Source of the DNA: Arthrobacter sp. 24S4-2
GTDB taxonomy: Bacteria; Actinomycetota; Actinomycetes; Actinomycetales; Micrococcaceae
Assembly (NCBI RefSeq): GCF_005280255.1
Contig: NZ_CP040018.1
Span: 992,001 to 1,056,000 of the forward strand
Reading direction: 5' to 3'
Length of the DNA: 64,000 nucleotides
Shown: positions 23,907-32,443 of the stretch, in pieces
Layout: every line of letters begins with the position of its first letter
How positions within the stretch are numbered: the first letter of the stretch is position 1
Made by a program: the position numbers and the translations under genes
The notes under the pieces: model-generated
The model's database searches: none
Seen by the model: the letters and a program-made list of their open reading frames with translations, nothing else
Told to the model about the DNA's origin: nothing

Positions 23907-23971
23907 GATCGTCACAACTGATCCTCACGACTGATCCTCACAACTGATCCTCACGACTGATCCTCACGACT
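23907..23971. repeat. Five 13-bp tandem repeats (GATCCTCACRACT)
   Basis: Five head-to-tail copies with only C/G and A/G variants at two positions, followed by a partial sixth. They lie in the 174-bp gap before the small PLDc_N-type gene, in the promoter-leader zone. Thirteen is not a multiple of the helical turn or of three, and the copies are non-coding. Confidence 0.9.
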
Positions 23972-24042
23972 GATCGTCCCATCAGTGAACCGCCCGGACA
24001 GGCGACGTGCCCGGCAACCATCCCAACCTAGGAGCAACGGCC

Positions 24043-24285
24043 ATGGCCCCCAAGAAAAAGAAGAAGACCTGGAAAGAAATGCCCCCGCTGGCGCGGGCGG
24101 GGACCATCGTGGCGGCCGCCGTGCAGCTGTCGCTCCTGATCGCGGCCCAGCGGGACATTTCCCGGCGGCCTGCGGAGCAGATCCGTGGCAGCAAGGCGAT
24201 GTGGCGGATGGTCACCCTGATCAATTTCGTCGGTCCGGGAAGCTACTTCGCGTTCGGACGCAAGAACTTACCCGCCGCACGTTAG
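24043..24285 (+). CDS. Small membrane protein with PLDc_N-like domain
   Basis: An 80-aa protein with AGGAG upstream of the ATG. A Lys-rich start (MAPKKKKKTWKEMPP) precedes a hydrophobic helix (AGTIVAAAVQLSLLIAA) and a second membrane segment ending NFVGPGSYFAFGRK. The last resembles the xxGPxxYFxxGR close of phospholipase-D-nuclease N-terminal (PLDc_N) domains, which occur alone as small membrane proteins in actinobacteria. No catalytic function is expected. Confidence 0.8.
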   Translation: MAPKKKKKTWKEMPPLARAGTIVAAAVQLSLLIAAQRDISRRPAEQIRGSKAMWRMVTLINFVGPGSYFAFGRKNLPAAR

Positions 24286-24362
24286 GCGCCCCACGGCATC
24301 GCCGGGCAGTAATCGCAGCAATCCGGGGGCTTGCCGCGGCAGCAATCAGGCCGGGGCAGTAA

Positions 24363-24623
24363 TCAGGCGCTGAGCCATGATTCGAGATGGATGTGGTTCG
24401 TGGTGCTGTCCGGCAGAAGGATCCAGGCGCAGACATAGAAAGTCACCGCTGGTCCCGGCAGGAGGGCCAGGACCAGGAAAACGATCCGGGCCAGGGTGGG
24501 GTCGACGCCGAGCTTGGCCGCCAGGCCGCCGCATACTCCGCCGATCCACCGGTCCGGTCCACGGCTGAGCCCGGTGCCGCGGATGGCGGTGAACATCCTC
24601 TGGGTCAGGTCCTGAAACGTCAT
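24363..24623 (-). CDS. PspC-domain membrane protein
   Basis: An 86-aa protein from ATG 24623 with AGGGAGG upstream. It has the PspC core: WIGGVCGGLAAKLGVDPTLARIVFLVL followed by PGPAVTFYVCAWILLP, one or two membrane helices. PspC proteins act in envelope-stress signalling. Here the protein stands alone, so it is at most a sensor or accessory. The frame extends upstream to 24734 but without an initiation signal. Confidence 0.85.
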   Translation of the reverse strand: MTFQDLTQRMFTAIRGTGLSRGPDRWIGGVCGGLAAKLGVDPTLARIVFLVLALLPGPAVTFYVCAWILLPDSTTNHIHLESWLSA

Positions 24624-24848
24624 GGCGTCCTCCCTGTTTTCAGCCAGCCTATTGTCGGTACCCCGTGTGTTCATAGGGCCGAAAGCCACGGCCGGCTCAC
24701 AACGGGCGTGACGGCAACGGGCGGCCGGACCCACGCAGGGAACCCGCCCGGATCAAGAAACCATACGTAATGGCACGGTGTCTACCCGCAAGTAGCCAGC
24801 AGGGGCTTTTGGTGCTGGCGCTCAGGTTAAGCCTGTAAATTTGAAGGC

Positions 24849-27080
24849 ATGACCCCCACCGCGAAGCCTGCCATGACCCGCGCCCCCGGTATCTCCAAGG
24901 AGATCGAGGACGCAGCGTGGTTTGTTCTCGGGGCCGGTCTGCAGGGCAAATCGTCGGCGCTGGACGGGCGGACACCCACCTGGACCACGGCCGCTGCCTC
25001 GGAGCTGCTCGAACGCCTGGAACGCGGTGTCGCGGACTCCAAGGCGCCTATGATGACCAACCTTCGGCAGAACCTGGCCGACGCCTCCCGCGGAGCCAAA
25101 CAGCTGGCGGTTGAGTTGCTTTTCCTCCAGTCGCTTCCCCTGGCGCACGAGGTCAAATCGTTGAAGGTGAAACGGGCCCGCGTGGCAGAGGCCGCCTCCT
25201 GGCTGGAGCCGCCGCTCGAATTGCCCGAAGAGCTTTATGAAGGCATGACGGACCACGGTGTCATCCGGGACCGCACCGCCGAGTTCAACTGGACCATCTG
25301 GGACCACCTGAAGTGGCTCTGCCGTTTCGTGCAGCACGTTGACCAGCAGTCCACGAATGCCATGACCAAGGCTTTGAAGGATCCCCTGGCCTTCCACCAG
25401 CTCACGGCAGGGACTCCGGATGACCAGCCGGCGATTCGCCGCAGCATTGAGTACCTTGCGTGGCCCAGCTATTTCGAGCCCGTGGTGGCGGATGTCGAAC
25501 GGCAGGAAATTCGGGATGCCTTTGCGTCCCTGGTGGGCGGCGCCAAGGGCGACAGCGAAGAGGAGGTCACCGCCGACATCCACCGCATCCGCCGGTACCT
25601 GGACAAGCAGGCAGGCCAGCGGATCGACTGGTATGCGCGCCAGCTGGTGAGCCAGTGGCGGAAGGTGGGGGATCCGGGCCGGCGTGCCTGGCTGCTGCGT
25701 ACCCACCACGACGTCAAGGACCTCTTGGCGGAATGGCACCAGCACGAGAAGGTGACCCTCGACGTCGAGCACCTGCGCCTGCTCGCCCCCGGTGTCACCG
25801 CTGGACTGGTGCAGCACGCCGTCGACGAGGACTACAAGCACCTTGGCTATGTGGAGCGCGAGGACAACAAGACCGCTGTCTTTGCCTTCCTGACGGTCAT
25901 GAAGCCCGGCGACCTCGTCCTGTACCAGCACGCCGGTGCTGTTCGGCTGGGCGGAGTCCTGGGCGAACCGGAGCACAACGACGACAACCGCCGCATGCGC
26001 CGCAAGGTCCGCTGGTTCGACGAGGCACACAGCATGGCGGACCTTCCTCGCCACGTCCAGCGCCAGCTGGCCACGCCAGGGATCATCGTGGACGTCACCC
26101 GCGTAGTGCAGGCGCTGCAGGCGCTGTTGCCCGCCGAAGCGGAGGCAGAGCCCGACGACGCCGCCGCGCCTGCCGCCGTCGTCGAACCCGTTCCGGAGGG
26201 GTTCCGCCCGCTGACGGAAGAATTCGCGGCGTCCCTGCACATGGACCTGGAACCGCTGCAGGAAATCGCCGAACTCCTGGAGGAGAACCGGCAGCTGGTT
26301 CTCTACGGCCCGCCGGGAACCGGCAAGACGTACCTCGCCAAGCACCTCGCGGCCGAGCTTGCCGGGGACAGCACCGACGAGCGGGTCAAGCTGGTGCAGT
26401 TCCACCCGTCGTACGCCTACGAGGACTTCTTCGAAGGTTTCCGCCCGGACAAGACCGACGAAGGGCAGGTTTCGTTCAAGCTGGTGGCCGGTCCGCTGCG
26501 CCGCCTGGCGGAGGAAGCTGCCAAGCCCGGCAACGAAAACAAGCCCTACTTCCTGATCATCGATGAGATGAACCGCGCCAACCTGGCCAAGGTGTTCGGC
26601 GAGCTGTACTTCCTGCTGGAATACCGCGACGACCGCATCTACCTGCAGTACAGCCCCAACGAGCCGTTCACCCTCCCGGACAACCTGTACATCATCGGCA
26701 CCATGAATACGGCGGACCGTTCCATCGCCATGATGGACGCCGCCATCCGCCGTCGCTTTTCCTTCATTGAGCTTCATCCCAAGACCGAACCGGTGAAGGG
26801 CTCGCTGCTGCGCTTCCTGCAGGCGCGGGACCTGGACACCACGCCGGCATTACTTCTGGATGCGCTCAATGACGCGATCGACGAGTGGGACCGCGACCTG
26901 ATGATCGGACCGTCGTACTTCATGAAGAAGGCTGCCCAGACGCCCTCGGGCCTTCGCCGGATCTGGAAGTACGAGCTCATGCCGCTGCTGGAAGAGCACT
27001 ACCACGGGCAGCTGAACCGGGCCCAGCTGCAGGAGCGCTTCGGGCTTGAGCAGCTGCTGGGCCGCCTTGCGGCCCGCTAG
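24849..27080 (+). CDS. mcrB: McrB-type AAA+ GTPase of a modification-dependent restriction system, with EVE/PUA-like reader region
   Basis: A 743-aa protein. The C-terminal AAA+ domain has Walker A GPPGTGKTY (about 487), Walker B FLIIDEMNRANLAKVFGELY (about 568) and the sensor GTMNTADRS (about 617), the McrB signature set. Residues about 350-430 (KPGDLVLYQHAGAVRLGGVL, RRKVRWFDEAHSMADLP, LATPGIIVDVT) resemble the EVE/PUA-like fold used to read modified bases. The first ~300 residues are unassigned and helical. It should recognise modified DNA, translocate on it and recruit McrC, whose gene overlaps the 3' end. Confidence 0.85.
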   Translation: MTPTAKPAMTRAPGISKEIEDAAWFVLGAGLQGKSSALDGRTPTWTTAAASELLERLERGVADSKAPMMTNLRQNLADASRGAKQLAVELLFLQSLPLAHEVKSLKVKRARVAEAASWLEPPLELPEELYEGMTDHGVIRDRTAEFNWTIWDHLKWLCRFVQHVDQQSTNAMTKALKDPLAFHQLTAGTPDDQPAIRRSIEYLAWPSYFEPVVADVERQEIRDAFASLVGGAKGDSEEEVTADIHRIRRYLDKQAGQRIDWYARQLVSQWRKVGDPGRRAWLLRTHHDVKDLLAEWHQHEKVTLDVEHLRLLAPGVTAGLVQHAVDEDYKHLGYVEREDNKTAVFAFLTVMKPGDLVLYQHAGAVRLGGVLGEPEHNDDNRRMRRKVRWFDEAHSMADLPRHVQRQLATPGIIVDVTRVVQALQALLPAEAEAEPDDAAAPAAVVEPVPEGFRPLTEEFAASLHMDLEPLQEIAELLEENRQLVLYGPPGTGKTYLAKHLAAELAGDSTDERVKLVQFHPSYAYEDFFEGFRPDKTDEGQVSFKLVAGPLRRLAEEAAKPGNENKPYFLIIDEMNRANLAKVFGELYFLLEYRDDRIYLQYSPNEPFTLPDNLYIIGTMNTADRSIAMMDAAIRRRFSFIELHPKTEPVKGSLLRFLQARDLDTTPALLLDALNDAIDEWDRDLMIGPSYFMKKAAQTPSGLRRIWKYELMPLLEEHYHGQLNRAQLQERFGLEQLLGRLAAR

Positions 27081-28353
27081 CGGATTGCAGGTCGCTGTTC
27101 CGCCGCGGCCTGCGCCGCAGCCATCCAGCTCCTCAAAGGCGGTGCGCCACATCGTTCTGGACGAGCTGTCCGGCGGCGTTGTGGACAAGCTCGACGCCGC
27201 CAGCGCCGCCTTCGTCAATGCCAGCGGCCTGGCGAAGGCCTCTCCCATGGGCATGGGCCTCTTCCGGATCGAACCCGTGGGGATGGTGGGGTCCGTCCGG
27301 ACGCCCTCGGTGCAGCTGGAAGTCCGGCCCAAGGACCGGCTGGGCCTCAGCCGGCTGCTGTTCCTCCTCAGCTACGCAGGGAACCAGGGCTTCCGCGAGG
27401 ACCCGGTGGCCGCCGTCGAGGATTCGGACCTGTGGAGTGCACTGGCCGAATCGCTGGCACAACTGGCTGACCGCGCGCTGGGCCGTGGAGTCCTGCAGGG
27501 ATACCTCACGGTGGACGAATCGCTGCGGACGGTGAAAGGCCGGATCCGGATCTCAGACCAGATTTCGCGCCGGCCCGGCATGCTGGTGCCGCTGGAAGTC
27601 TCCTACGACGAATTCACCGAGGACATCGCGGAGAACCGCATCCTGCGGGCCGCCCTGGAACGCATGGCCCAGGTTCCGCGCGTGCGGCCTGATGTCCAGA
27701 GCCGCCTGCGGCAGCTGAAGGGAAAGCTCGACGGCGTCACTCGCCTGCAGTCCGGAGCGCCACTTCCGCCGTGGCAGGCCACCAGGATGAACAGCCGGTA
27801 CCATTCCGTGCTTCGGCTGTCCGAAGTGATCCTGCGCAATGCCTCAGCAGAAGCTGGTGACGGAAAACAGCAGACGGCTTCGTTCGTTGTGGACATGGGG
27901 CAGGTTTTCGAGGATTTTGTGGGGACGGCGCTCCGCGAAGCCATGGCGGCTCATCCGGGCGAGATGCGGCTGCAGTACAACGCCCTGCTGAACGAGGCGG
28001 TCCGCGACTCGGACCGGCTCACGGTGAACCCCGACGCGGTGCACCTCCTTGGTGGGCGCCCTGTGGTTGTCTACGACACCAAGTACCGGGCGGCCACCGA
28101 TCAGGGCGCTTCGCTGTCTGCCGATCATTTCCAGATGCTGGCGTTTTGCACTGCGCTACAGGTTCCTACCGCCTGGCTGGTGTACGCAGGCGCGGGGGAA
28201 ATGAAGCTCCGCCGAATCCTCAACACTGATATCGACGTGGTGGAGTACCCGCTTGATTTGTCCCTGCCGCCGTCGGACATCCTGGCAGCTGTTGCCGACC
28301 TTGCACAGCAGTCCTGGGGCGAAGTGGTGCGGCAGGCAGGACTTAATCAATGA
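27046..28353 (+). CDS. mcrC: McrC-type nuclease subunit
   Basis: A 435-aa protein in the longest reading, from TTG 27046 with AGGAG about ten bases upstream, overlapping mcrB by 35 bp. A TTG at 27085, just after the mcrB stop, is an equally possible start. The N-terminal part holds the McrC beta-rich region (VQLEVRPKDRLGLSRLLFLL). The C-terminal PD-(D/E)xK nuclease shows NPDAVHLLGGRPVVVYDTKY, with D and DxK as metal and catalytic residues. It cleaves DNA when bridged by McrB rings. Its 3' end overlaps the opposing small gene at 28343 by 11 bp. Confidence 0.9.
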   Translation: MSSCWAALRPASGLQVAVPPRPAPQPSSSSKAVRHIVLDELSGGVVDKLDAASAAFVNASGLAKASPMGMGLFRIEPVGMVGSVRTPSVQLEVRPKDRLGLSRLLFLLSYAGNQGFREDPVAAVEDSDLWSALAESLAQLADRALGRGVLQGYLTVDESLRTVKGRIRISDQISRRPGMLVPLEVSYDEFTEDIAENRILRAALERMAQVPRVRPDVQSRLRQLKGKLDGVTRLQSGAPLPPWQATRMNSRYHSVLRLSEVILRNASAEAGDGKQQTASFVVDMGQVFEDFVGTALREAMAAHPGEMRLQYNALLNEAVRDSDRLTVNPDAVHLLGGRPVVVYDTKYRAATDQGASLSADHFQMLAFCTALQVPTAWLVYAGAGEMKLRRILNTDIDVVEYPLDLSLPPSDILAAVADLAQQSWGEVVRQAGLNQ

Positions 28354-28636
28354 CCGCGGCCGCGGAGCGGCCCGGCATTGACATGAGGTGCATAAGCAAG
28401 GCCCTCTCGGGGTTGCCTCCGGTCTTGCTGAGGCAACGGCGAAGCTGACTGCGGATTTCGGACCCTTCGGGATCCGTCTCCAGCAGGATTGCTTTGATGA
28501 TGTCCCACGACTGGTGGCGAATCGGCTCAAGATTCACGCGCCCGCTGACGGGCCCCCCAACGGCATGGATCCCGGACCGCGTCTGCCGGGAGTGGCCCTG
28601 ATGGGCTCCCGGCGCTGACGGCATTTTTTTCGGCAT
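28343..28636 (-). CDS. Small protein of unknown function next to mcrC
   Basis: A 97-aa protein with a near-ideal AGGAGG eight bases before the ATG. The first ~35 residues are basic and Gly/His-rich. The rest looks folded and helical (SWDIIKAILLETDPEGSEIR, SQLRRCLSKTGGNPERALLM). No family could be recognised. It is convergent with mcrC (11-bp overlap) and divergent from the tetR pseudogene. The intact palindrome at 28713-28734 lies 77 bp upstream of its start, so it is the likely surviving target of that lost or trans-acting regulator. Confidence 0.6.
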   Translation of the reverse strand: MPKKMPSAPGAHQGHSRQTRSGIHAVGGPVSGRVNLEPIRHQSWDIIKAILLETDPEGSEIRSQLRRCLSKTGGNPERALLMHLMSMPGRSAAAVID

Positions 28637-28712
28637 CTCTTACCCTCCTGTGGCAGAAGCGCTCTGGCTTAAAAGCCGGGAATGCAACCGACCGGAATGT
28701 AGGGATCATATC

Positions 28713-28734
28713 GCAGACAGACAAGTCTGTCTGC
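28713..28734. promoter_or_regulatory. 22-bp palindromic TetR-type operator
   Basis: Perfect 10-bp arms (GCAGACAGAC) around a central AA, between the divergent small gene (start 28636) and the tetR pseudogene (start 28749). Size and symmetry fit a TetR dimer-of-dimers or single-dimer site. The operator is intact although the adjacent regulator gene is broken. Confidence 0.7.
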
Positions 28735-28748
28735 CCATCGGGATTAGA

Positions 28749-29195
28749 ATGTCCTCCATGGAAGTCGCGGGGAAACGCAACGTACTACGGCCTGCCCCTG
28801 AGGGTAAGGCCGCAGTCACTGCTGCCGATGCCAGGGAAAAAATCGTTGACACAGCCTATGAGCTGTTCGCCCGCCGGGGATCCGTGACGTGGGCGTCAAT
28901 GAGCTGATCAGCCGGGCAGGAGTGGCCAAAGCAACGTCCTACCGCTACTTTGCCTCCAAGGACGAGCTGGTGCTCGCCTTCCTGGAACGGCGCGACAGGG
29001 ATTTTCGATGTCTCCCACGATTAGTTCCGGCGGGACGATTTCGAGGCCAGCTCCTTCATTAGCATCCTGCTGGAAATGGGTGCCGGCCATCCCCTGGGAC
29101 GCGCAAGCTTCGGCTATCTGGCCAAGGCCCGTGGCCATATCAAGCGGCTCGCTGACGAGGCCGGGCTCAGGGACGCCGAGGATTACACGCCCTAG
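28749..29195 (+). pseudogene. TetR-family regulator, frameshifted and internally deleted
   Basis: Frame 1 begins MSSMEVAGKRN and reaches TAYELFARRGSVTWASM before a stop at 28905. The rest of the HTH continues in another frame (IRDVGVNELISRAGVAKATS, YRYFASKDELVLAFLERRD). A third frame later gives a typical TetR C-terminal end (SFISILLEMGAGHPLGRASF ... GLRDAEDYTP, stop at 29195). The total is shorter than the usual ~190 codons, so besides at least two frameshifts there is an internal loss. An intact palindromic operator lies 15 bp upstream of the start, consistent with former autoregulation. Confidence 0.8.
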
Positions 29196-29236
29196 GCCCG
29201 CCGCATCCCTGGCCGGGCCGTGTTCCCCGGAGTCCC

Positions 29237-30904
29237 CTAGACCGGGACCCGAACGGTGAAGGTGGTTCCGTGTCCCAGGGCGCTCCGCAGCTGGATGGTG
29301 CCGCCGTGTGCTTCAACAATGGCCTTGCTGATGGACAGGCCCAGCCCCACTCCCGGGATCGAGGTGTTCCGCACGTTGCCGGTCCGGAAGAACTTGGTAA
29401 ACACTTCCCCCTGGTCCTTTTCGCTCATGCCCATTCCCGTGTCGCTCACCCGGCACACGAGGTGGTTTCCTTCCGATCCGAGAGACACCACCACGTCGCC
29501 GCCGTTGGGTGAATACTTGATCGCGTTGGAAACCAGGTTGTCCAGCACCTGGGACATACGGGCGGAATCCACGTGCGCATCCAGGCGCGCCGGGGTGTCC
29601 GCGCGGAGGTCCACGTTGGCTTCGGCGGCGCGGGGGAGTGCGGCGCTGACGCTGGCCCGTACCAGTTCGGCCACATCAACGGCCTGCGGGCTCACAATGA
29701 GCTGGCCGTTCCGGCTGGCCAGCAGATCCGATACCAGGCCCAGCAGCCGCTCCGCGTTCCGGCGAATGATCTGCAGCGGTTCTACATTCGATTCCGGCAA
29801 CTCGTCCCCTTCATCCAGCAGCAGTTCCACGTAGCCCAGGATCGAGGTCAGCGGCGTCCGGAATTCGTGCGAAACGTTGGCGACAAAGTCATCCTTCGCC
29901 GCCAGGGCATTGACCAGGTCGGTGACGTCGCTGAACACAATGACAGAGCCGGCGAACGTACCGTCGTGGTCCTTCATGGCGCGTGCGCTGGTGGTGATGG
30001 CGCGCTGTTCACTGCCGCTGCCCAGCCACACTAGGTTGTCCGTAAAGTTCTCGCCGTTCACCGCGCGCCGGACAGGCCGCGACTCCACCGGAACCTCCGT
30101 GGTCCGGTCCGGCTGGAAAACCAGGAGCTGGGATTCGTTGGGATCGGAGTTTCCCGCCGGTGCGGCGAGTCTGTGGTTCGCGCGCTGTTTCCGGTTCATC
30201 AGGATGTCATTCCCGTCCGCGTCCACAGCCAGGACGCCCAGGTGAACGGTTTCCAGCACCGAATTCAGCAGCCCCTCCTGCCGTTTGCTGTCCTTCAAGG
30301 CGATCCGCAGCTGCGCATCCTTTTCCTCCAGGTCGCGCTGCTGGCGGACCATGCTGAGCGTCAGCACGCTCACTGACACGCCGATGCCCAGCGTCATCAC
30401 CGGCAACAGCAGGGACTTCGCCAAGTCCTGGCCGGTGACGTCGCCGCGAATGAACAGGGGCACCCAGATGATGCCCAACGGCGCGAGGAACGACATGAGG
30501 AGGGCCGTGCGGGGATACACCCCCGACGCGCACAGCCAGATGACCGGAAATACGGACAGCAGGCTGATGCCAGTCAGGCTCTCTTGTCCGCCTTCACGCC
30601 CCAGTGCGATGGAAACGAAATCCAGTAGCGGAATCACCAGAAAGGTTTCGAAGGGCAACCGCTCCCAGGGAACGGCGAAGCAAAGTATCAGAAGCAGGGC
30701 CTGCGTGGCCAGGAATGTCAGGAAGAGGGGATTCCCCAAAGTTTCCGGGAAAAACAACAGCACTAACGCTGCGGTGAGCCCTGCGGTGATGGACAGCGGC
30801 ATCTGGCTCAGTGCCACCCGCCCCCGCAGCGAGTACTCGTGGAAGGCCCGGCGGAAGAACAGTATCCGGCCGGATGCAATGTCCCACGTGAGGTTGCCGC
30901 TCAT
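29237..30904 (-). CDS. Membrane sensor histidine kinase
   Basis: A 555-aa protein: about six membrane helices in residues 30-185, a coiled linker (VRQQRDLEEKDAQLRIALKD), a PAS-like region (about 210-330), a HisKA domain with phospho-acceptor H346 (VANVSHEFRTPLTSILGYVE), and a HATPase domain with N, G1 (DTGMGMSEKD) and G2 (GVGLGLSISKAI) boxes. It senses a membrane or intracellular cue and phosphorylates a response regulator. The divergent regulator gene starts 100 bp away at 31005 and is the obvious partner. The signal is unknown. Confidence 0.9.
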   Translation of the reverse strand: MSGNLTWDIASGRILFFRRAFHEYSLRGRVALSQMPLSITAGLTAALVLLFFPETLGNPLFLTFLATQALLLILCFAVPWERLPFETFLVIPLLDFVSIALGREGGQESLTGISLLSVFPVIWLCASGVYPRTALLMSFLAPLGIIWVPLFIRGDVTGQDLAKSLLLPVMTLGIGVSVSVLTLSMVRQQRDLEEKDAQLRIALKDSKRQEGLLNSVLETVHLGVLAVDADGNDILMNRKQRANHRLAAPAGNSDPNESQLLVFQPDRTTEVPVESRPVRRAVNGENFTDNLVWLGSGSEQRAITTSARAMKDHDGTFAGSVIVFSDVTDLVNALAAKDDFVANVSHEFRTPLTSILGYVELLLDEGDELPESNVEPLQIIRRNAERLLGLVSDLLASRNGQLIVSPQAVDVAELVRASVSAALPRAAEANVDLRADTPARLDAHVDSARMSQVLDNLVSNAIKYSPNGGDVVVSLGSEGNHLVCRVSDTGMGMSEKDQGEVFTKFFRTGNVRNTSIPGVGLGLSISKAIVEAHGGTIQLRSALGHGTTFTVRVPV

Positions 30905-31004
30905 GGTCGGCTGGAAAAGGACGTGCGGATTACTGGACGCATACAGTCAGGATATCCGGCGAGCGCTATACTCTGACGGTATCGAGCGGACTGAGGGGGC
31001 TGCG

Positions 31005-31760
31005 ATGAGTGAATCACGTGTGGGTCTGGTAATCGAGGATGACCACGACATCCGTGAGCTGGTTCGGGTGGTACTGGTCCAGGCCGGATTCGATGTGCAG
31101 GTGGCCAGTAGCGGTTCGGCCGGAGTTTTGGCGGCCAAGGAGCTCAATCCCGCTGTCATTACCCTGGACCTTGGCCTGCCGGACATCGATGGTTTCGAGG
31201 TGGCCCGCCAGATCAGGCAGTTCTCGGATGCCTACATCGTTATGCTGACCGCCCGCGCCGAGGAACTGGATACCCTCATCGGCCTGGAGTCCGGGGCCGA
31301 CGACTATCTGACCAAACCGTTCCGTCCCCGGGAACTGCGCGCCCGGGTTGCCGCCATGATGCGGCGTCCGCGTGCGACGTCGGACTCTCCTGCCGAAGGC
31401 AAGGAACCTGCCGGTGCCGGAAACGCCGGACTGATGCTCACACATAACGGCCTCGAATTCAGCTACGAGGCGCGGACCGTTAGCGTGGACGGGCGTGAAC
31501 TTCACCTGACACGCACCGAGTTCGATCTGTTGCACGCCCTGCTCGAGGCCGGCCGGATGGTGCGCACCAAGTCGGAACTTGTGCGGCGGTTGAGGGATGA
31601 GCCGTACGACGTCGGCGGCTATATTTCCGAGGCCGACGAACGGGCCGTGGAAGTGCACATGGGGAATCTCCGCAAGAAACTGGGCGACAGCCCGCAGAAT
31701 CCGCGCTGGCTCCAGACTGTCCGCGGTGTGGGCTACCGTCTGGCGCCGGCGGAACGCTGA
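31005..31760 (+). CDS. OmpR/PhoB-family response regulator
   Basis: A 251-aa protein from ATG 31005 with GAGGGGG upstream. The receiver has acidic pocket EDD (11-13), phospho-acceptor D55 (ITLDLGLPD), a Thr switch (VMLTARA) and Lys in DDYLTKPF. A Ser/Ala/Gly-rich linker (~125-145) leads to a winged-helix DNA-binding domain (LTRTEFDLLHALLEAGRMVR, VEVHMGNLRKKLG, VRGVGYRL). It is divergent from the histidine kinase gene. A TATACT at 30967-30972 is a candidate -10. A strong hairpin follows the stop. Confidence 0.95.
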   Translation: MSESRVGLVIEDDHDIRELVRVVLVQAGFDVQVASSGSAGVLAAKELNPAVITLDLGLPDIDGFEVARQIRQFSDAYIVMLTARAEELDTLIGLESGADDYLTKPFRPRELRARVAAMMRRPRATSDSPAEGKEPAGAGNAGLMLTHNGLEFSYEARTVSVDGRELHLTRTEFDLLHALLEAGRMVRTKSELVRRLRDEPYDVGGYISEADERAVEVHMGNLRKKLGDSPQNPRWLQTVRGVGYRLAPAER

Positions 31761-31766
31761 CCTAAG

Positions 31767-31806
31767 GGAGCCCGGGTCCGGGCGCCTACTCCTGGACCCG
31801 GGCTCC
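31767..31806. terminator. 13-bp-stem bidirectional terminator
   Basis: Arms GGAGCCCGGGTCC-type with a 14-nt loop, starting six bases after the response-regulator stop and ending ten bases before the stop of the opposing Hpt-like gene. Confidence 0.7.
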
Positions 31807-31816
31807 GGTACGGGGC

Positions 31817-32218
31817 CTAGGCCGCTGCTGCGGCCGAGAGGCCGGCCACGGTCTGATCGGTGCACGCGTCCATGCTTTCCAGGAGCGCCAACTGATGCCG
31901 GTGCGGCCGCTCTGCCTGGGATTCCGGATGAGTCTCCAGGTGCCTCAGGATGGTCTCGAGCTCGTCAGCGAGCGTACTGAGATACGCGGCGCCCACCATC
32001 ATGCTGGAAGTCTTCACGCTGAGGACGGCGTCCATGGCGGCATCCATATCCATGGTTTCTACAGCGAGGCGGAGCCGGTCGAGCCTACGCGGCAGTTGCT
32101 GGATGTAGCTGTTGACGAACACGGTGCAGTATTCGGCGTCGGGCTCAAGTTCGCAGCGGAGTGTTTGCAACACGGAGGGGTCAACGTACGTCCGGCTGAC
32201 GCCATCCTGTCCATCCAT
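31817..32218 (-). CDS. Hpt-like protein lacking the phospho-histidine
   Basis: A 133-aa helical protein from ATG 32218 with AGGGG upstream. The segment AVLSVKTSSMMVGAAYL matches the Hpt core AHxLKGSSxxxGA with the Lys (K69), Ser pair and Gly-Ala in place, but the phospho-acceptor His position is Leu66. It therefore probably binds receiver domains without relaying phosphate, acting as a buffer or inhibitor of the adjacent two-component system. A loss-of-function relic is the alternative. It is convergent with the response-regulator gene. Confidence 0.7.
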   Translation of the reverse strand: MDGQDGVSRTYVDPSVLQTLRCELEPDAEYCTVFVNSYIQQLPRRLDRLRLAVETMDMDAAMDAVLSVKTSSMMVGAAYLSTLADELETILRHLETHPESQAERPHRHQLALLESMDACTDQTVAGLSAAAAA

Positions 32219-32327
32219 TGGACACCCCTTCCCTTGGCCCCGCATAACCGGGATAACGGGTGCGGACATGAACCTTGCCTCTTTTACAGTAGGGCTCCCG
32301 CAGCTGCGGAATGCGTTTTCCAAAAAA

Positions 32328-32339
32328 ATTTGCGCAAAT
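32328..32339. promoter_or_regulatory. 12-bp palindrome ATTTGCGCAAAT plus nearby dyad
   Basis: A perfect palindrome in the 225-bp divergent gap between the Hpt-like gene and the GH26-like gene, preceded by an A7 run. A second dyad CAGACT-n4-AGTCTG follows at 32346-32361. Both sit 80-115 bp upstream of the hydrolase start and are candidate operator sites. Confidence 0.4.
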
Positions 32340-32443
32340 CTTGATCAGACTCAGCAGTCTGCGTTTAGGATCGGGACAAGTGCCTGCCGGCACCGAACTG
32401 ACCTCGTGGTCTTCCAGGCCACCAGCCGATTGCGGGGACCGCT

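Noticed and set aside
23907..23971. Possible CRISPR-like array
   Set aside because: The 13-bp units are directly adjacent with no spacers, and no cas genes are present.
24822..26777. 651-codon minus-strand frame opposite mcrB
   Set aside because: Shadow of the mcrB codon pattern; no ribosome site, no family features, and it would overlap mcrB completely.
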